From the NCBI GenBank assembly GCA_964416195.1, contig CAYQDB010000025.1:1-28213 (forward strand): a DNA stretch of 28,213 nucleotides, written 5' to 3'. Shown here in pieces: positions 1 to 7,151 of the stretch. Position 1 is the stretch's first letter. Every line of letters starts with the position of its first letter. A program made the position numbers and the translations under genes. The notes below the pieces were generated by a model, which saw only the letters and a program-made list of their open reading frames with translations, did no database searches and was not told the origin of the DNA. Origin of the DNA: CAYQDB01 sp964416195 (GTDB lineage Bacteria; Zixibacteria; MSB-5A5; GN15; FEB-12).

Positions 1-2
1 CC

Positions 3-203
3 GGTCTGATCAACTCCGGTGGTGCTTCAGGTGGAGCTGATGACCTCGCTCAGGCAGTACGAACCGCTGTAATAAACAAGCGCGCCGGAGGCATGGGGCT
101 CATCTCCGGCCGCAAGGCCTTCCAGAAACCGATGAAAGACGGCGTCGAGCTACTGAACGCCATTCAGGATGTGTATTTGTGTAAAGAGGTGACGGTGGCG
201 TAG
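3..203 (+). CDS. fbaB: Class I fructose-bisphosphate aldolase, C-terminal fragment
   Basis: Sixty-six residues plus a TAG stop are visible; the gene begins outside the window. The fragment reads LINSGGASGGADD, then VINKRAGGMGLISGRKAF, then ELLNAIQDVYL. This is the C-terminal phosphate-binding part of class I (Schiff-base, DhnA/FbaB-type) aldolases, where the SGG and GLISGR loops bind the substrate phosphate. The enzyme interconverts fructose 1,6-bisphosphate with dihydroxyacetone phosphate and glyceraldehyde 3-phosphate in cytoplasmic glycolysis and gluconeogenesis. The Schiff-base lysine lies upstream and cannot be checked. The symbol follows the E. coli class I enzyme and rests only on this C-terminal similarity. 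The next gene on the same strand starts more than 100 bp away beyond a palindrome, so co-transcription is unlikely. Confidence 0.88.
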   Translation, partial: GLINSGGASGGADDLAQAVRTAVINKRAGGMGLISGRKAFQKPMKDGVELLNAIQDVYLCKEVTVA

Positions 204-225
204 CCATGTTGGAAACTTTTATGGG

Positions 226-250
226 AACCCACCTGAAAGGTGGGCCACCC
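226..250 (-). repeat. REP-like palindrome, CCCACC-GGTGGG family
   Basis: A 6-bp perfect stem CCCACC/GGTGGG encloses TGAAA at 228-244 and is followed by CCACCC. It is the reverse complement of the palindromes that head each unit of the array at 2124-2670, so the DUF4209 gene lies between copies of opposite orientation. It has no T-run and is not a good intrinsic terminator for the aldolase gene. Confidence 0.75.
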
Positions 251-326
251 GCCCGCCTTTGGTGCATCTAGGGATAAACGTGAAAGGATTTCATGACTAA
301 ACGTGGGAGGATATGGGAACACCAAG

Positions 327-2099
327 ATGGATAAGATAATTGCGACAGTAACGAGAGAGGCTTCAAAGGTAAATTCCTACCAAGCATTTAAGTTTTCGTC
401 TCATTTTGAGCGATTGGCTAAAGCGTTGGACGGAGCAACTAACGCCGATCAGTTGAATTTGTACAAGACCATTTGGGCGGTTTGTCAGTTCCATTTTCAG
501 CCCCAGCAAACAGTGCCATTTGCACCAATGATTGTGATGCAGGGAAAGAGAAGCATGATTCCGGATGATCTGACAATTGAGCAACTTGATCAGATCGCCG
601 CGTTAACAGGTGAGGATCTACCAGCAGCCTTGATGGCAAGGTTTTGCGACGTGCTTTGGTTGCGCCGCAGGGACCATGTTCGGGCGAGAAAGGCGATCTA
701 CGCGTATTTGGAGTGCGCAGAGAAAGGAGTCGAAGAACACTGGCCAAATGCAGCAGAATGCGCTTTACGTGCTGTGAAGATCGCCAACGAGTTGGGGCGT
801 AAGGCAAAGGAACGCGAAATTGTGAGAACAAAGTTGATTGAGCTATTCAAGGCTGCGGTTGCATCGCCAAGCAAAGACGAGAAGCAGCATTGGCCGCATG
901 CTCTCGCGGAAGTGCTGATCGAGAGATGCGATGCGGATGACTGTGCTGAAATCGGTAGTAAGTGTCAGTCCCTTGGCGATATAATGGGGGATGCCTGGAC
1001 AAAGGAAAGTTATTATCAGATTGCGGCTGAAGCCTTTGCGAAAGCCAGTCTTCCCGATAGGCGAAAAGATGCATTCCGTCTCCTTGGCCAGAGTTGGGAG
1101 GACGACGCAAGTAAGTTTAGTACGCCGGAGGGAGGCAAGGGAATGCAAATCGCATTTCGTCTCGAAAAAGCCATTGAGGCATTTCGCCAGGCGGGTGACA
1201 GGCACAAAGCGGAGCAATTACTTAAGGACCTCCAACAGGCCAACAAGCTTGCTATTGATCAGATGAAATCTATTCGAGTAGATGTGGATATGATGAAGTT
1301 TTTCAAAGAGGTAGAACAGAGGATGATGGGAAAATTAGGAATGCAAGCCGTTGAAGCGTTTATAGAGATTCATAGACCCGAAATTTATGCCACTGCCTAC
1401 CAGGCAGCTAAAGCAGACGCTCAGACACCATCTATTCGGAAAGTGGTAGCTTCTACCTCTTTGGTCGATGAAGGAAACATCGCTTCTCGTAGCGCCGGAG
1501 GAATTGAGGCCAGCGAATCGGATTTGCTACAGGAGTTAGTTGGTCGCTATGCCCTTAACCATTCTGTGGCTGCTGTCTTACTAGAACATGCTAGAAGTAT
1601 TCTTCTCGGAGATGACACCAGAGCCTGGGCCGAAGCGATTAATGACCTTGTTCGTCAAAGTGCATTCGTGCCTGTGGACCGGCAGGAGATTTATGGTCGC
1701 GGAATTGTGGCCGGTTTAGACGGTGATTTACTTTTGTTTACGCATCTCATTATTCCGCAAATAGAGCATTCAGTGCGACAATTAGTGGGACAGGCGGGCG
1801 GCAAGACGACGTCGTACCGTGATGGCCTTATGAAAGAACGAGACCTGAACCAGCTGCTTACGGAAAAGGATGCGGGTAGGGACGCATATGCCGTCCTTGG
1901 CGAGGACTTGACATGGGAATTGAGAGCGTCGCTTGTTGAGCAATCGGGGCCGAACATAAGAAACCGAGTTTGTCACGGTTTGGCAACTATCGTAGAATGT
2001 GAATCGCCTGCCGCAAAGTATCTTTTATGGCTTGTCCTATATCTTATAGCGAGGTTTGAGAAGGGGGCGCAGATACAAGAGGGTGACAGTAGCGAATGA
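327..2099 (+). CDS. DUF4209-type protein with RNxxxHG (HEPN-like) motif, possible defence gene
   Basis: This is a cytoplasmic protein of 590 residues (598 if the GTG at 303 is used). The N-terminal two thirds are helical and TPR-like, rich in Ala, Lys and Glu. The C-terminal part carries GPNIRNRVCHGL followed by a hydrophobic segment (KYLLWLVLYLIARF). DUF4209 is defined by a conserved RNxxxHG motif, and RNRVCHG fits exactly. The same R-N-x3-H arrangement is the catalytic signature of HEPN ribonucleases, so an RNase role in abortive infection or stress is a reasonable inference, not a demonstrated one. No signal peptide is seen. The start is uncertain: ATG 327 has only a weak GGGA 8 nt upstream, and GTG 303 has GAAAGGA 14 nt upstream. 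The gene stands alone, flanked by inverted palindrome copies and a RAYT, which suggests an accessory origin. Confidence 0.72.
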   Translation: MDKIIATVTREASKVNSYQAFKFSSHFERLAKALDGATNADQLNLYKTIWAVCQFHFQPQQTVPFAPMIVMQGKRSMIPDDLTIEQLDQIAALTGEDLPAALMARFCDVLWLRRRDHVRARKAIYAYLECAEKGVEEHWPNAAECALRAVKIANELGRKAKEREIVRTKLIELFKAAVASPSKDEKQHWPHALAEVLIERCDADDCAEIGSKCQSLGDIMGDAWTKESYYQIAAEAFAKASLPDRRKDAFRLLGQSWEDDASKFSTPEGGKGMQIAFRLEKAIEAFRQAGDRHKAEQLLKDLQQANKLAIDQMKSIRVDVDMMKFFKEVEQRMMGKLGMQAVEAFIEIHRPEIYATAYQAAKADAQTPSIRKVVASTSLVDEGNIASRSAGGIEASESDLLQELVGRYALNHSVAAVLLEHARSILLGDDTRAWAEAINDLVRQSAFVPVDRQEIYGRGIVAGLDGDLLLFTHLIIPQIEHSVRQLVGQAGGKTTSYRDGLMKERDLNQLLTEKDAGRDAYAVLGEDLTWELRASLVEQSGPNIRNRVCHGLATIVECESPAAKYLLWLVLYLIARFEKGAQIQEGDSSE

Positions 2100-2123
2100 A
2101 GACTGGCGTGGCCGCGATCTGTG

Positions 2124-2670
2124 GCTGGGTGGCCCACCTTTCAGGTGGGTTGTATATTGCGAACTCAAGACCGTCGCCTATATTCATTCCACGTCTAAAC
2201 TGCTGTGGTTAAGCAAAGAGGAACAATGAACAAAACACGACACGCTAGCGACGTCTCTGTCCCCTCTTGAAAGGGGATACAGGGGTGTGTTATGATGACT
2301 GAGGACACACCCCGCCCTTTGGGCACCCCTCTCGAGAGGGGATTATTACAATTGAGCGGGCTGGGTGGCCCACCTTTCAGGTGGGTTGTATATTGCGAAC
2401 TAAAGGACCGTCGCCTATATTGACTCCATGCTCAATCTGCTGTGGTCAAGTTAAGTGTGACTAATGAATAAAGCACGAAGTACCGGTGACATTTCTGTCC
2501 CCTCTCGAGAGGGGATTCAGGGGTGTGTTAAAGCAAGGGATCCACACACCCCGCCCTTCGGGCACCCCTCTCGAGAGGGGATTATTACAATTGAGCGGGC
2601 TGGGTGGCCCACCTTTTAGGTGGGTACCCATGTAGTTGCGAACTCAACTATCGTCGCCTATATTGACTCC
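2124..2670 (+). repeat. Tandem array of ~237-bp palindrome units leading into RAYT
   Basis: There are two full direct units, 2124-2359 (236 bp) and 2360-2598 (239 bp), and the first part of a third, 2599-2670, which runs straight into the RAYT start. Each unit has the following, in order: a CCCACC-GGTGGG hairpin (2133-2149, 2369-2385, 2608-2624); a leader ending in CGTCGCCTATATT plus a near-copy of the RAYT start region; a CCCCTCTCGAGAGGGG-type palindrome (2261-2276 imperfect, 2499-2514 perfect); a long stem of GGGGTGTG with CACACCCC; a small GCCC/GGGC hairpin; and a second CCCCTCTCGAGAGGGG palindrome (2326-2341, 2565-2580). The units differ at scattered positions, so the duplication is not very recent. 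No ORF longer than the decayed RAYT leader is supported inside the array. Confidence 0.85.
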
Positions 2671-3078
2671 ATGCCGAAACTGCGACATTACGATCATCTA
2701 AACACCGCCCGCTTTGTCACCTTTAGCTGCTATAGACGGTTGCCGCTGTTGACTTCTGACCTGGTGATCCAGACCGTCGTCGATGAACTGGCCGCGGTGC
2801 GCACCAGGCATCTGTTTCGGCTTCTGGGCTATGTGATCATGCCGGAGCATGTACATCTGGTCATTCATCCCAGACCTGAGAGCAAACTGGGACTGGTGAT
2901 CGCCGAATTCAAGTCTCGCTCGGCAGCACGGATAATCGCTGCGGTGAAAACCCACCTGAAAGGTGGGGCACCCAGTCCACACGGGCCACGCCCGCGTTGC
3001 CTCGTATGTGAAAACAGCTTGACCGCACGGGCTGGTGGAAGTATATTTCAGTTAACTAGGTACGTGATGCGTCCTTAG
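2671..3078 (+). pseudogene. REP-associated tyrosine transposase (RAYT, Y1_Tnp), truncated
   Basis: ATG 2671 starts MPKLRHYDHLNTARFVTFSC, a typical RAYT opening; the in-frame extension upstream is palindrome sequence. About 90 residues match the family: an N-terminal beta strand, LLGYVIMPEHVHLVI containing the HUH-type HVH motif that binds the metal, then LGLVIAEFKSRSARR-like sequence. At 2951 the reading frame enters a CCCACC-GGTGGG palindrome, and the remaining residues (from THLKGGAP on) have no RAYT character. The C-terminal half with the catalytic tyrosine helix and the NPVKRGLV-type segment is missing. RAYTs are single-strand transposases of the IS200/IS605 relatives that act on REP palindromes; this copy should be catalytically dead. 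It sits directly behind the repeat array that duplicates its own leader. Confidence 0.82.
2949..2974 (-). repeat. REP-like palindrome inside the RAYT gene
   Basis: CCCACC-TGAAA-GGTGGG occupies 2951-2967 and is followed by GCACCCAG. It is in the same orientation as the copy at 226-250 and opposite to the array copies. The RAYT homology ends at this element, so it marks the breakpoint. Confidence 0.72.
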
Positions 3079-3657
3079 GTTTCTCAGCCTTGAACATTGC
3101 GGTGAATCGACTTCTGGGGGGAACGGCTGCTCGTGCCAGCTCCGACAAGGCGAAGTCCCACTGCGCAGGCACAGGTTAATCAAACACCTTTCGGGAGGAG
3201 CCGTGCCTCTGGATGTTTTGTGCTTTACGACGTCGCCTCTCACCGTCGGGTCCGCCGGACGACGCAGGTATTTCTGTAGGCGGCTCTCAACAGAAAACCG
3301 GAGTAAGGCTTACCGCTGCTTCAATGAAGAAGTAGCTCGGCAACGTTGGTGTTTGTTCCCGGGCGAGCGCGCTCCGCCACGGTCGGCAAATCTATGTCTG
3401 GATTCTGAAGGACTTTGACAGGACGGTCGGTTGGTAACCACAGAGGGCCGGACCTGCCGATGTGTGGAGCAGACTCTCAACAGGTGCTGCCGGCATACTC
3501 CGTCCGGGAGGTTTCAGGGGATTGTCAACAACAGCGCTGACACTGAGACCCAATCTTCTCAGCCGTGCTCGATTCCGTTGTGCCAAAGTAAGTTATTAAA
3601 AGCGAATGCCTTGTCTGAAGACAGGCAGGCAATATGGAAAGAAGAGGAGTTAATGTC
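3079..3657. other. Gene-free stretch between RAYT remnant and dockerin gene
   Basis: No convincing coding region is seen; the short open frames here are unlike any family I know. A hairpin at 3244-3264 (CGTC..GTCC-GCC-GGAC..GACG) and a distant pair CCGGAC/GTCCGG near 3450-3507 suggest some folded or decayed element, but no named RNA family can be assigned. The ribosome binding site of the next gene lies at its right end. Confidence 0.4.
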
Positions 3658-4665
3658 ATGTTCATGAATGGTAACGCAGGAAAGCGGCTGCTGACAGTGA
3701 TAGCGTTGACACTGCTAATAGCTTTTGTGCTCTCCACCACGTCGGCCCAGGCGTGGCCCTGGAGAAAGGTCTGGCTGACCTTCCTGGTACATAACAACAC
3801 GGGTCACGACGTAAACGGAATCATTATCGGGGGCTTCAACTTTGGTTATTGTACAAGTTGTGTTTCTTATCCTAGCCATCCGTTCTTTTTCCCCTCGTGT
3901 TACGGATCTTCGGTGCCTATATTCATGTGGGGGATTCTCAGCCTCCATGGCTATTACTACGGAAAAAGTACCGTCTATCCTCCTCCCCTTAATTTTAAGG
4001 TAGTAGGGGTGGGGTGTTGGTGGTGCGCGGGGATCACGGGAGCCGGGGTCTGGCTCGAGGATTGGGTACCCAGGGGGTGGTTTCAAACCTGTGGACTAAA
4101 GTGTACATCGCCTGTCATCCTTACCATCGATGACTCCCTTCCGCGGCCCGTGACAGTGGCCAATGTCGAATTCGCTTGCGTAGCCGAACCGATCCCATTT
4201 GATTCGTTTTCCTACGACTATGAGCTGCCTTACGAACCAGCCGATATGCCACCGGAAAGTCTGCTTTATCCCGGCGATTCTATCGAGGTAATCGGTATAT
4301 TCCCAGAGGACGTCGGCGATAGTACCGTGGTCATAAGGGCTCAACTTATAGCACTGGTGGATGCCGAGGGACGAGGAAGCTTCTGGGATACCGTCTATTT
4401 CGCGGCACAAATTATGCCCTGCTGCAACGGGGATGGGATTCGCGGCAACGCTGATGACATTGTCGGTCCCGGCGGAGAGATTGACGTAGCCGACCTGACT
4501 TACCTGGTTAACTATCTTTTCAAGAGCGGCCCGGTGCCGCCATGTATGGAAGAAGGTAACATTGACGGCATTATTGGCGTCGGCGGACCTATTGACGTGG
4601 CTGATCTGACGTACCTGGTCGCCTACCTGTTCAAGAGCGGCCCGGCGCCAGCGCTGTGCCCGTAA
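3658..4665 (+). CDS. Secreted protein with C-terminal dockerin-like repeats
   Basis: ATG 3658 is chosen because AGAGGAG ends 8 nt upstream; a longer in-frame ATG at 3634 lacks such a site. The 335-aa product begins with a clear signal peptide ending TTSAQA before WPWRK. The mature N-terminal part, about 120 residues, is rich in Cys, Trp, Tyr and Phe (YCTSC, CWWCAG) and matches no fold I recognise. A middle region looks beta-rich. The C-terminus has two calcium-loop/helix repeats, NGDGIRGNADDIVG and EEGNIDGIIGVGG, each followed by IDVADLTYLV..YLFKSGP. This is the dockerin type I-like tail common in Zixibacteria-type genomes, where it probably mediates attachment or sorting at the cell surface. 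No cohesin partner is visible here. The gene is monocistronic, with a hairpin terminator just downstream. Confidence 0.8.
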   Translation: MFMNGNAGKRLLTVIALTLLIAFVLSTTSAQAWPWRKVWLTFLVHNNTGHDVNGIIIGGFNFGYCTSCVSYPSHPFFFPSCYGSSVPIFMWGILSLHGYYYGKSTVYPPPLNFKVVGVGCWWCAGITGAGVWLEDWVPRGWFQTCGLKCTSPVILTIDDSLPRPVTVANVEFACVAEPIPFDSFSYDYELPYEPADMPPESLLYPGDSIEVIGIFPEDVGDSTVVIRAQLIALVDAEGRGSFWDTVYFAAQIMPCCNGDGIRGNADDIVGPGGEIDVADLTYLVNYLFKSGPVPPCMEEGNIDGIIGVGGPIDVADLTYLVAYLFKSGPAPALCP

Positions 4666-4692
4666 GCGTTGGGGGGTAGGAGAATGACATGT

Positions 4693-4719
4693 AACGGCTG
4701 GGCTTGTCCCTGCCGTTTT
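4693..4719 (+). terminator. Probable intrinsic terminator of the dockerin gene
   Basis: The stem AACGGC-T-GGG pairs with CCC-T-GCCGTT around a CTTGT loop, with one T/T mismatch, and is followed by a short T-run. It lies 28 nt after the stop codon. Confidence 0.55.
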
Positions 4720-4808
4720 CCTGCGGTCTACCTGTCATCCTCGACGGCTGGGTGACCCACAGCTCTGCCATGCGAAGCCAGACGGTACAGACGTCAAGGC
4801 CGGTGTGG

Positions 4809-4883
4809 CCCACCATTTATGGTGGGATCGTAGCAATGGATAAGATTGACTGACAAAGAAAAGAAATCCACCACAAGTGGTGG
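4809..4883. repeat. Two short palindromes of the CCACC family
   Basis: 4809-4826 is CCCACCAT-TT-ATGGTGGG (8-bp stem, 2-nt loop). 4868-4883 is CCACCAC-AA-GTGGTGG (7-bp stem). Both are preceded or followed by the GTGG or ACACCC flanks seen around the larger palindrome family, so they look like diverged or stem-compensated relatives of the copies at 226 and 2133. They sit in the gap between the dockerin and lipoprotein genes. Confidence 0.6.
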
Positions 4884-5020
4884 GACACCCGCTTGACCAA
4901 CGTTTTCTGTGATCTCGGTCCGCTTGTAGCGAACAATGAAACTAATGCGACGCCTTAGCTTTAATGAACCCGGCCCGCCCCTATATAAAAGTCATTACAT
5001 AAGATGAAAGGAGGAAGAAA

Positions 5021-5548
5021 ATGAAAGACGCTTTGTTTCGATTCTCCATTTTTCCATTAGTTCTCTTGCTGTGTCTTACTTTCAGCTGCAGTCAGCAAGG
5101 GGAAAAGGTGGATGTCGAAAAGAAGGCCAAGGACGACCTCGAGCTGGACAAAATCCCCGAGGTGGTAATGGACGCCCTGAAGGCCAAGTTCCCCAAGGCA
5201 GAAATCCACAAGTGGACCAAGGAGAAAGAAGACGACATCGTCATCTACGACATCGAGTTCAAGCAGGAGGGTCGGAAGTTCGAGGCGGACATCAAGGAGG
5301 ACGGCTCGATCCACAACTGGGAGAAAGAGATCGCAGCCGAGGACCTGCCCGATGCCGTCAAGATGGCGGTGGCGACGAAGTACTCCAAGGCCACCATCAA
5401 GGAGATCATGGAGATTACTGCGGTTAGTGACGGGAAGGATGCTCTGGAAGGGTACGAGATCGTCCTCGAAACCGCCGACAAGAAGGAAGTCGAAGTCACG
5501 GTGGCGCCAGACGGCAAAATCCTCGAGGATTCCGGAGAGAAAAGGTGA
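5021..5548 (+). CDS. Lipoprotein with PepSY-like (DUF2874-type) repeats
   Basis: The start at ATG 5021 is fixed by a strong AAAGGAGG 8 nt upstream. The 175-aa product has a short charged N-terminus, a hydrophobic core and a lipobox-like LTFSC ending at Cys23, so it is probably a lipid-anchored periplasmic protein. The rest is charged and contains two related units of the PepSY-like type: VVMDALKAKFPKAEI..YDIEFKQEGRKFEADIKEDG, and AVKMAVATKYSKATI..YEIVLETADKKEVEVTVAPDG. Proteins of this family are small periplasmic domains of unclear function, possibly inhibitory or metal-responsive. A TATATAAA stretch at about 4982-4989 could be its -10 region. Codons end in G or C far more often than in the flanking dockerin gene, which may indicate high expression. 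It appears to be a single-gene unit. Confidence 0.8.
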   Translation: MKDALFRFSIFPLVLLLCLTFSCSQQGEKVDVEKKAKDDLELDKIPEVVMDALKAKFPKAEIHKWTKEKEDDIVIYDIEFKQEGRKFEADIKEDGSIHNWEKEIAAEDLPDAVKMAVATKYSKATIKEIMEITAVSDGKDALEGYEIVLETADKKEVEVTVAPDGKILEDSGEKR

Positions 5549-5567
5549 CCTTGGCCTAACTTGGTAC

Positions 5568-5638
5568 CCCACAGCTCTGCTGTGGGAGCCTAAAATAGAT
5601 CACTAACTGGTAGGAAGTACCCACAGCAAAGCTGTGGG
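5568..5638. repeat. Pair of CCCACAGC palindromes
   Basis: 5568-5586 is CCCACAGC-TCT-GCTGTGGG and 5620-5638 is CCCACAGC-AAA-GCTGTGGG, each an 8-bp perfect stem with a 3-nt loop. The flanks (GGTAC before the first, GCGACC after the second) suggest inverted copies of one element. A partial copy, GACCCACAGCTCTGCCATG, lies near 4754. This is a second palindrome family distinct from CCCACC-GGTGGG. Confidence 0.7.
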
Positions 5639-5758
5639 CGACCTGCTCTACGACCACCCGGCCTTAAAGAAGCGAATGGCGTTTGTGAGGGGGTATAGAC
5701 CCGTAGCATCACATTTAGAGCTCAAAGGAAATCACTGTAAAGAGTCATTAGAGGTAGG

Positions 5759-5801
5759 GCAGGTGCCATGCGCACCTGCCATGAAAGTGGTCTTGCCACT
5801 G
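5759..5801. repeat. Double hairpin beyond the recA 3' end
   Basis: GCAGGTGC/GCACCTGC (stem 5759-5766 and 5772-5779) is followed by AGTGG/CCACT (5786-5790 and 5796-5800). It lies 45 to 90 nt past the recA stop on the minus strand and 210 nt past the lipoprotein gene. There is no T-run on either strand, so it is more likely a palindromic repeat or mRNA-end stabiliser than a simple intrinsic terminator. Confidence 0.5.
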
Positions 5802-5845
5802 GCAGGATCACAGGGATGCTGCCCCACCGACTAGCTGCCTACATT

Positions 5846-6931
5846 CTACTCCTTCGTATCTTCTGATATTTCGCCCTCCCCAAGCGCCGATGTCATCCCC
5901 AGTTTCTCTTTCACTTTGCCCAGTATCTCATTTGAGAGCTCAGGATTTTCCTCGAAAAACTGCCTGACATTTTCCCGGCCCTGGCCAAGGCGGTCGGAGC
6001 CGTAGCTGAACCAGGAGCCGGATTTTTCAACTATCCCCAAATTGGCGGCCATATCCAGCAGCTCACCCCAGTGCGAAATCCCCTTCCCATAGATAATATC
6101 GAACTCTGCTTCCCGGAACGGGGGAGCCACCTTGTTCTTGACCACCCGAACCCGGGTGCGCGAGCCGATTACCTCCTGACTGTCCTTGATAGTAGCGATC
6201 TTGCGTATGTCAAGGCGAACAGTTGAGTAGAACTTCAGAGCGTTGCCGCCGGTGGTGGTCTCCGGGTTGCCAAACATGATGCCAATTTTCATCCTGATCT
6301 GGTTAATAAAGACCACCGCTGTCTTCGACTTTGAGATTATGGCGGTTAGCTTGCGCAGCGCCTGGGACATGAGCCGAGCCTGCAAACCCATGTGAGCATC
6401 GCCCATCTCCCCCTCAATTTCAGCCCGCGGCGTCAGAGCCGCCACCGAATCGACAACAATGATGTCTACCGCTGAGGATCGGACCAGCATTTCCACAATG
6501 TCCAGGGCTTGCTCTCCGGTATCCGGTTGGGAGACAAGCAGATTGTCAGTGTTGACGCCCAACGCCCGGGCATAAGTAGCGTCAAGGCAATGCTCCGCGT
6601 CGATGAAGGCCGCCACTCCACCTGCTTTCTGGGCTTCGGCGATAATATGCAAAGCCAGTGTCGTTTTCCCCGATGATTCCGGCCCAAAAATCTCCGTCAC
6701 CCGCCCGCGCGGAATGCCCCACACACCAAGAGCGCGGTCAAGCCCCAGCGAACCGGTCGGAATAATCTCCACCTGGAGCACCGTACGATCCCCCAGCCGC
6801 ATGATTGAACCCTTGCCAAAAGAGCGTTCAATCTGGGTGAGGGCGGCATCCAGCGCCTTTTTGCGGTCCGGCACAGTTGTGGTTACCATATCTGCCTTAC
6901 CTTTCCTTATTTCAAGTTTTTTATTTTCCAT
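5846..6931 (-). CDS. recA: Recombinase RecA
   Basis: This 361-aa protein matches RecA over its whole length. It has the N-terminal ALDAALTQIERSFGKGSIMRL, Walker A GPESSGKT, DAEHCLD, SQPDTGEQALDI, Walker B IIVVDSVAAL, EIEGEMGDAHMGLQARLMSQ, loop L2 in MFGNPETTTGGNALKF, and an acidic C-terminal tail. It polymerises on single-stranded DNA, drives strand exchange and activates LexA-type repressor cleavage. Small departures from the usual sequence are Cys for Ala in DAEHALD and Trp in ALGVWGIPRGR where Gly is usual. ATG 6931 has no good ribosome site; an in-frame ATG at 6889 has AAGGTAAGG just upstream and would give a more typical short N-terminus, so it may be the true start. No recX follows. Confidence 0.97.
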   Translation of the reverse strand: MENKKLEIRKGKADMVTTTVPDRKKALDAALTQIERSFGKGSIMRLGDRTVLQVEIIPTGSLGLDRALGVWGIPRGRVTEIFGPESSGKTTLALHIIAEAQKAGGVAAFIDAEHCLDATYARALGVNTDNLLVSQPDTGEQALDIVEMLVRSSAVDIIVVDSVAALTPRAEIEGEMGDAHMGLQARLMSQALRKLTAIISKSKTAVVFINQIRMKIGIMFGNPETTTGGNALKFYSTVRLDIRKIATIKDSQEVIGSRTRVRVVKNKVAPPFREAEFDIIYGKGISHWGELLDMAANLGIVEKSGSWFSYGSDRLGQGRENVRQFFEENPELSNEILGKVKEKLGMTSALGEGEISEDTKE

Positions 6932-7001
6932 GCTGCTAATGTATATCGATTACCGTTTCAATATATCACATTCTTGCCGGGATTAAAATAGATTTGTCCC
7001 C

Positions 7002-7016
7002 TGACAGATGCTGTCA
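7002..7016. promoter_or_regulatory. Dyad TGACAG-N3-CTGTCA upstream of recA
   Basis: A perfect 6-bp inverted repeat with a 3-nt spacer lies 71-85 nt before the recA ATG at 6931. It resembles an operator in size and place, but it matches neither the E. coli CTGT-N8-ACAG box nor the GAAC-N4-GTTC box that I can recall for LexA. Its use as an SOS operator is a guess. Confidence 0.3.
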
Positions 7017-7020
7017 CTCA

Positions 7021-7137
7021 GAATGTGACTTTCATTTTGTACAAAAAGCTCTTCTCGCGTAGGGGGCGGCCTTGTGTCGCCCCATTGGGGGTATCCTTAC
7101 CACTACGCGCAGCAGAACATGACTTTCGTTTTATGTA
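7021..7137. repeat. Folded palindromic element flanked by imperfect direct repeats
   Basis: CGCGTAG (7056-7062) pairs with CTACGCG (7103-7109) and encloses a GGGGCGG/CGCCCC hairpin, a common layout for intergenic palindromic repeats. It is bordered by 23-nt direct repeats, 7021-7043 and 7115-7137, both reading GAA..TGACTTTC.TTTT; the differences are all transitions. The element fills the gap between recA and the permease and may serve as the 3' end of the permease mRNA. Confidence 0.55.
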
Positions 7138-7151
7138 AGGTAAAACCTGTT

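Noticed and set aside
2124..2598. CRISPR array
   Set aside because: The units are about 237 bp, only two to three copies, and the intervening sequences are themselves repeated, so this is a tandem palindrome array.
5071..5427. A 118-codon frame rich in Gly, Arg and Gln overlapping the lipoprotein gene
   Set aside because: It is a frame shadow of the GC-ending codons of the lipoprotein; it has no ribosome site and is of low complexity.
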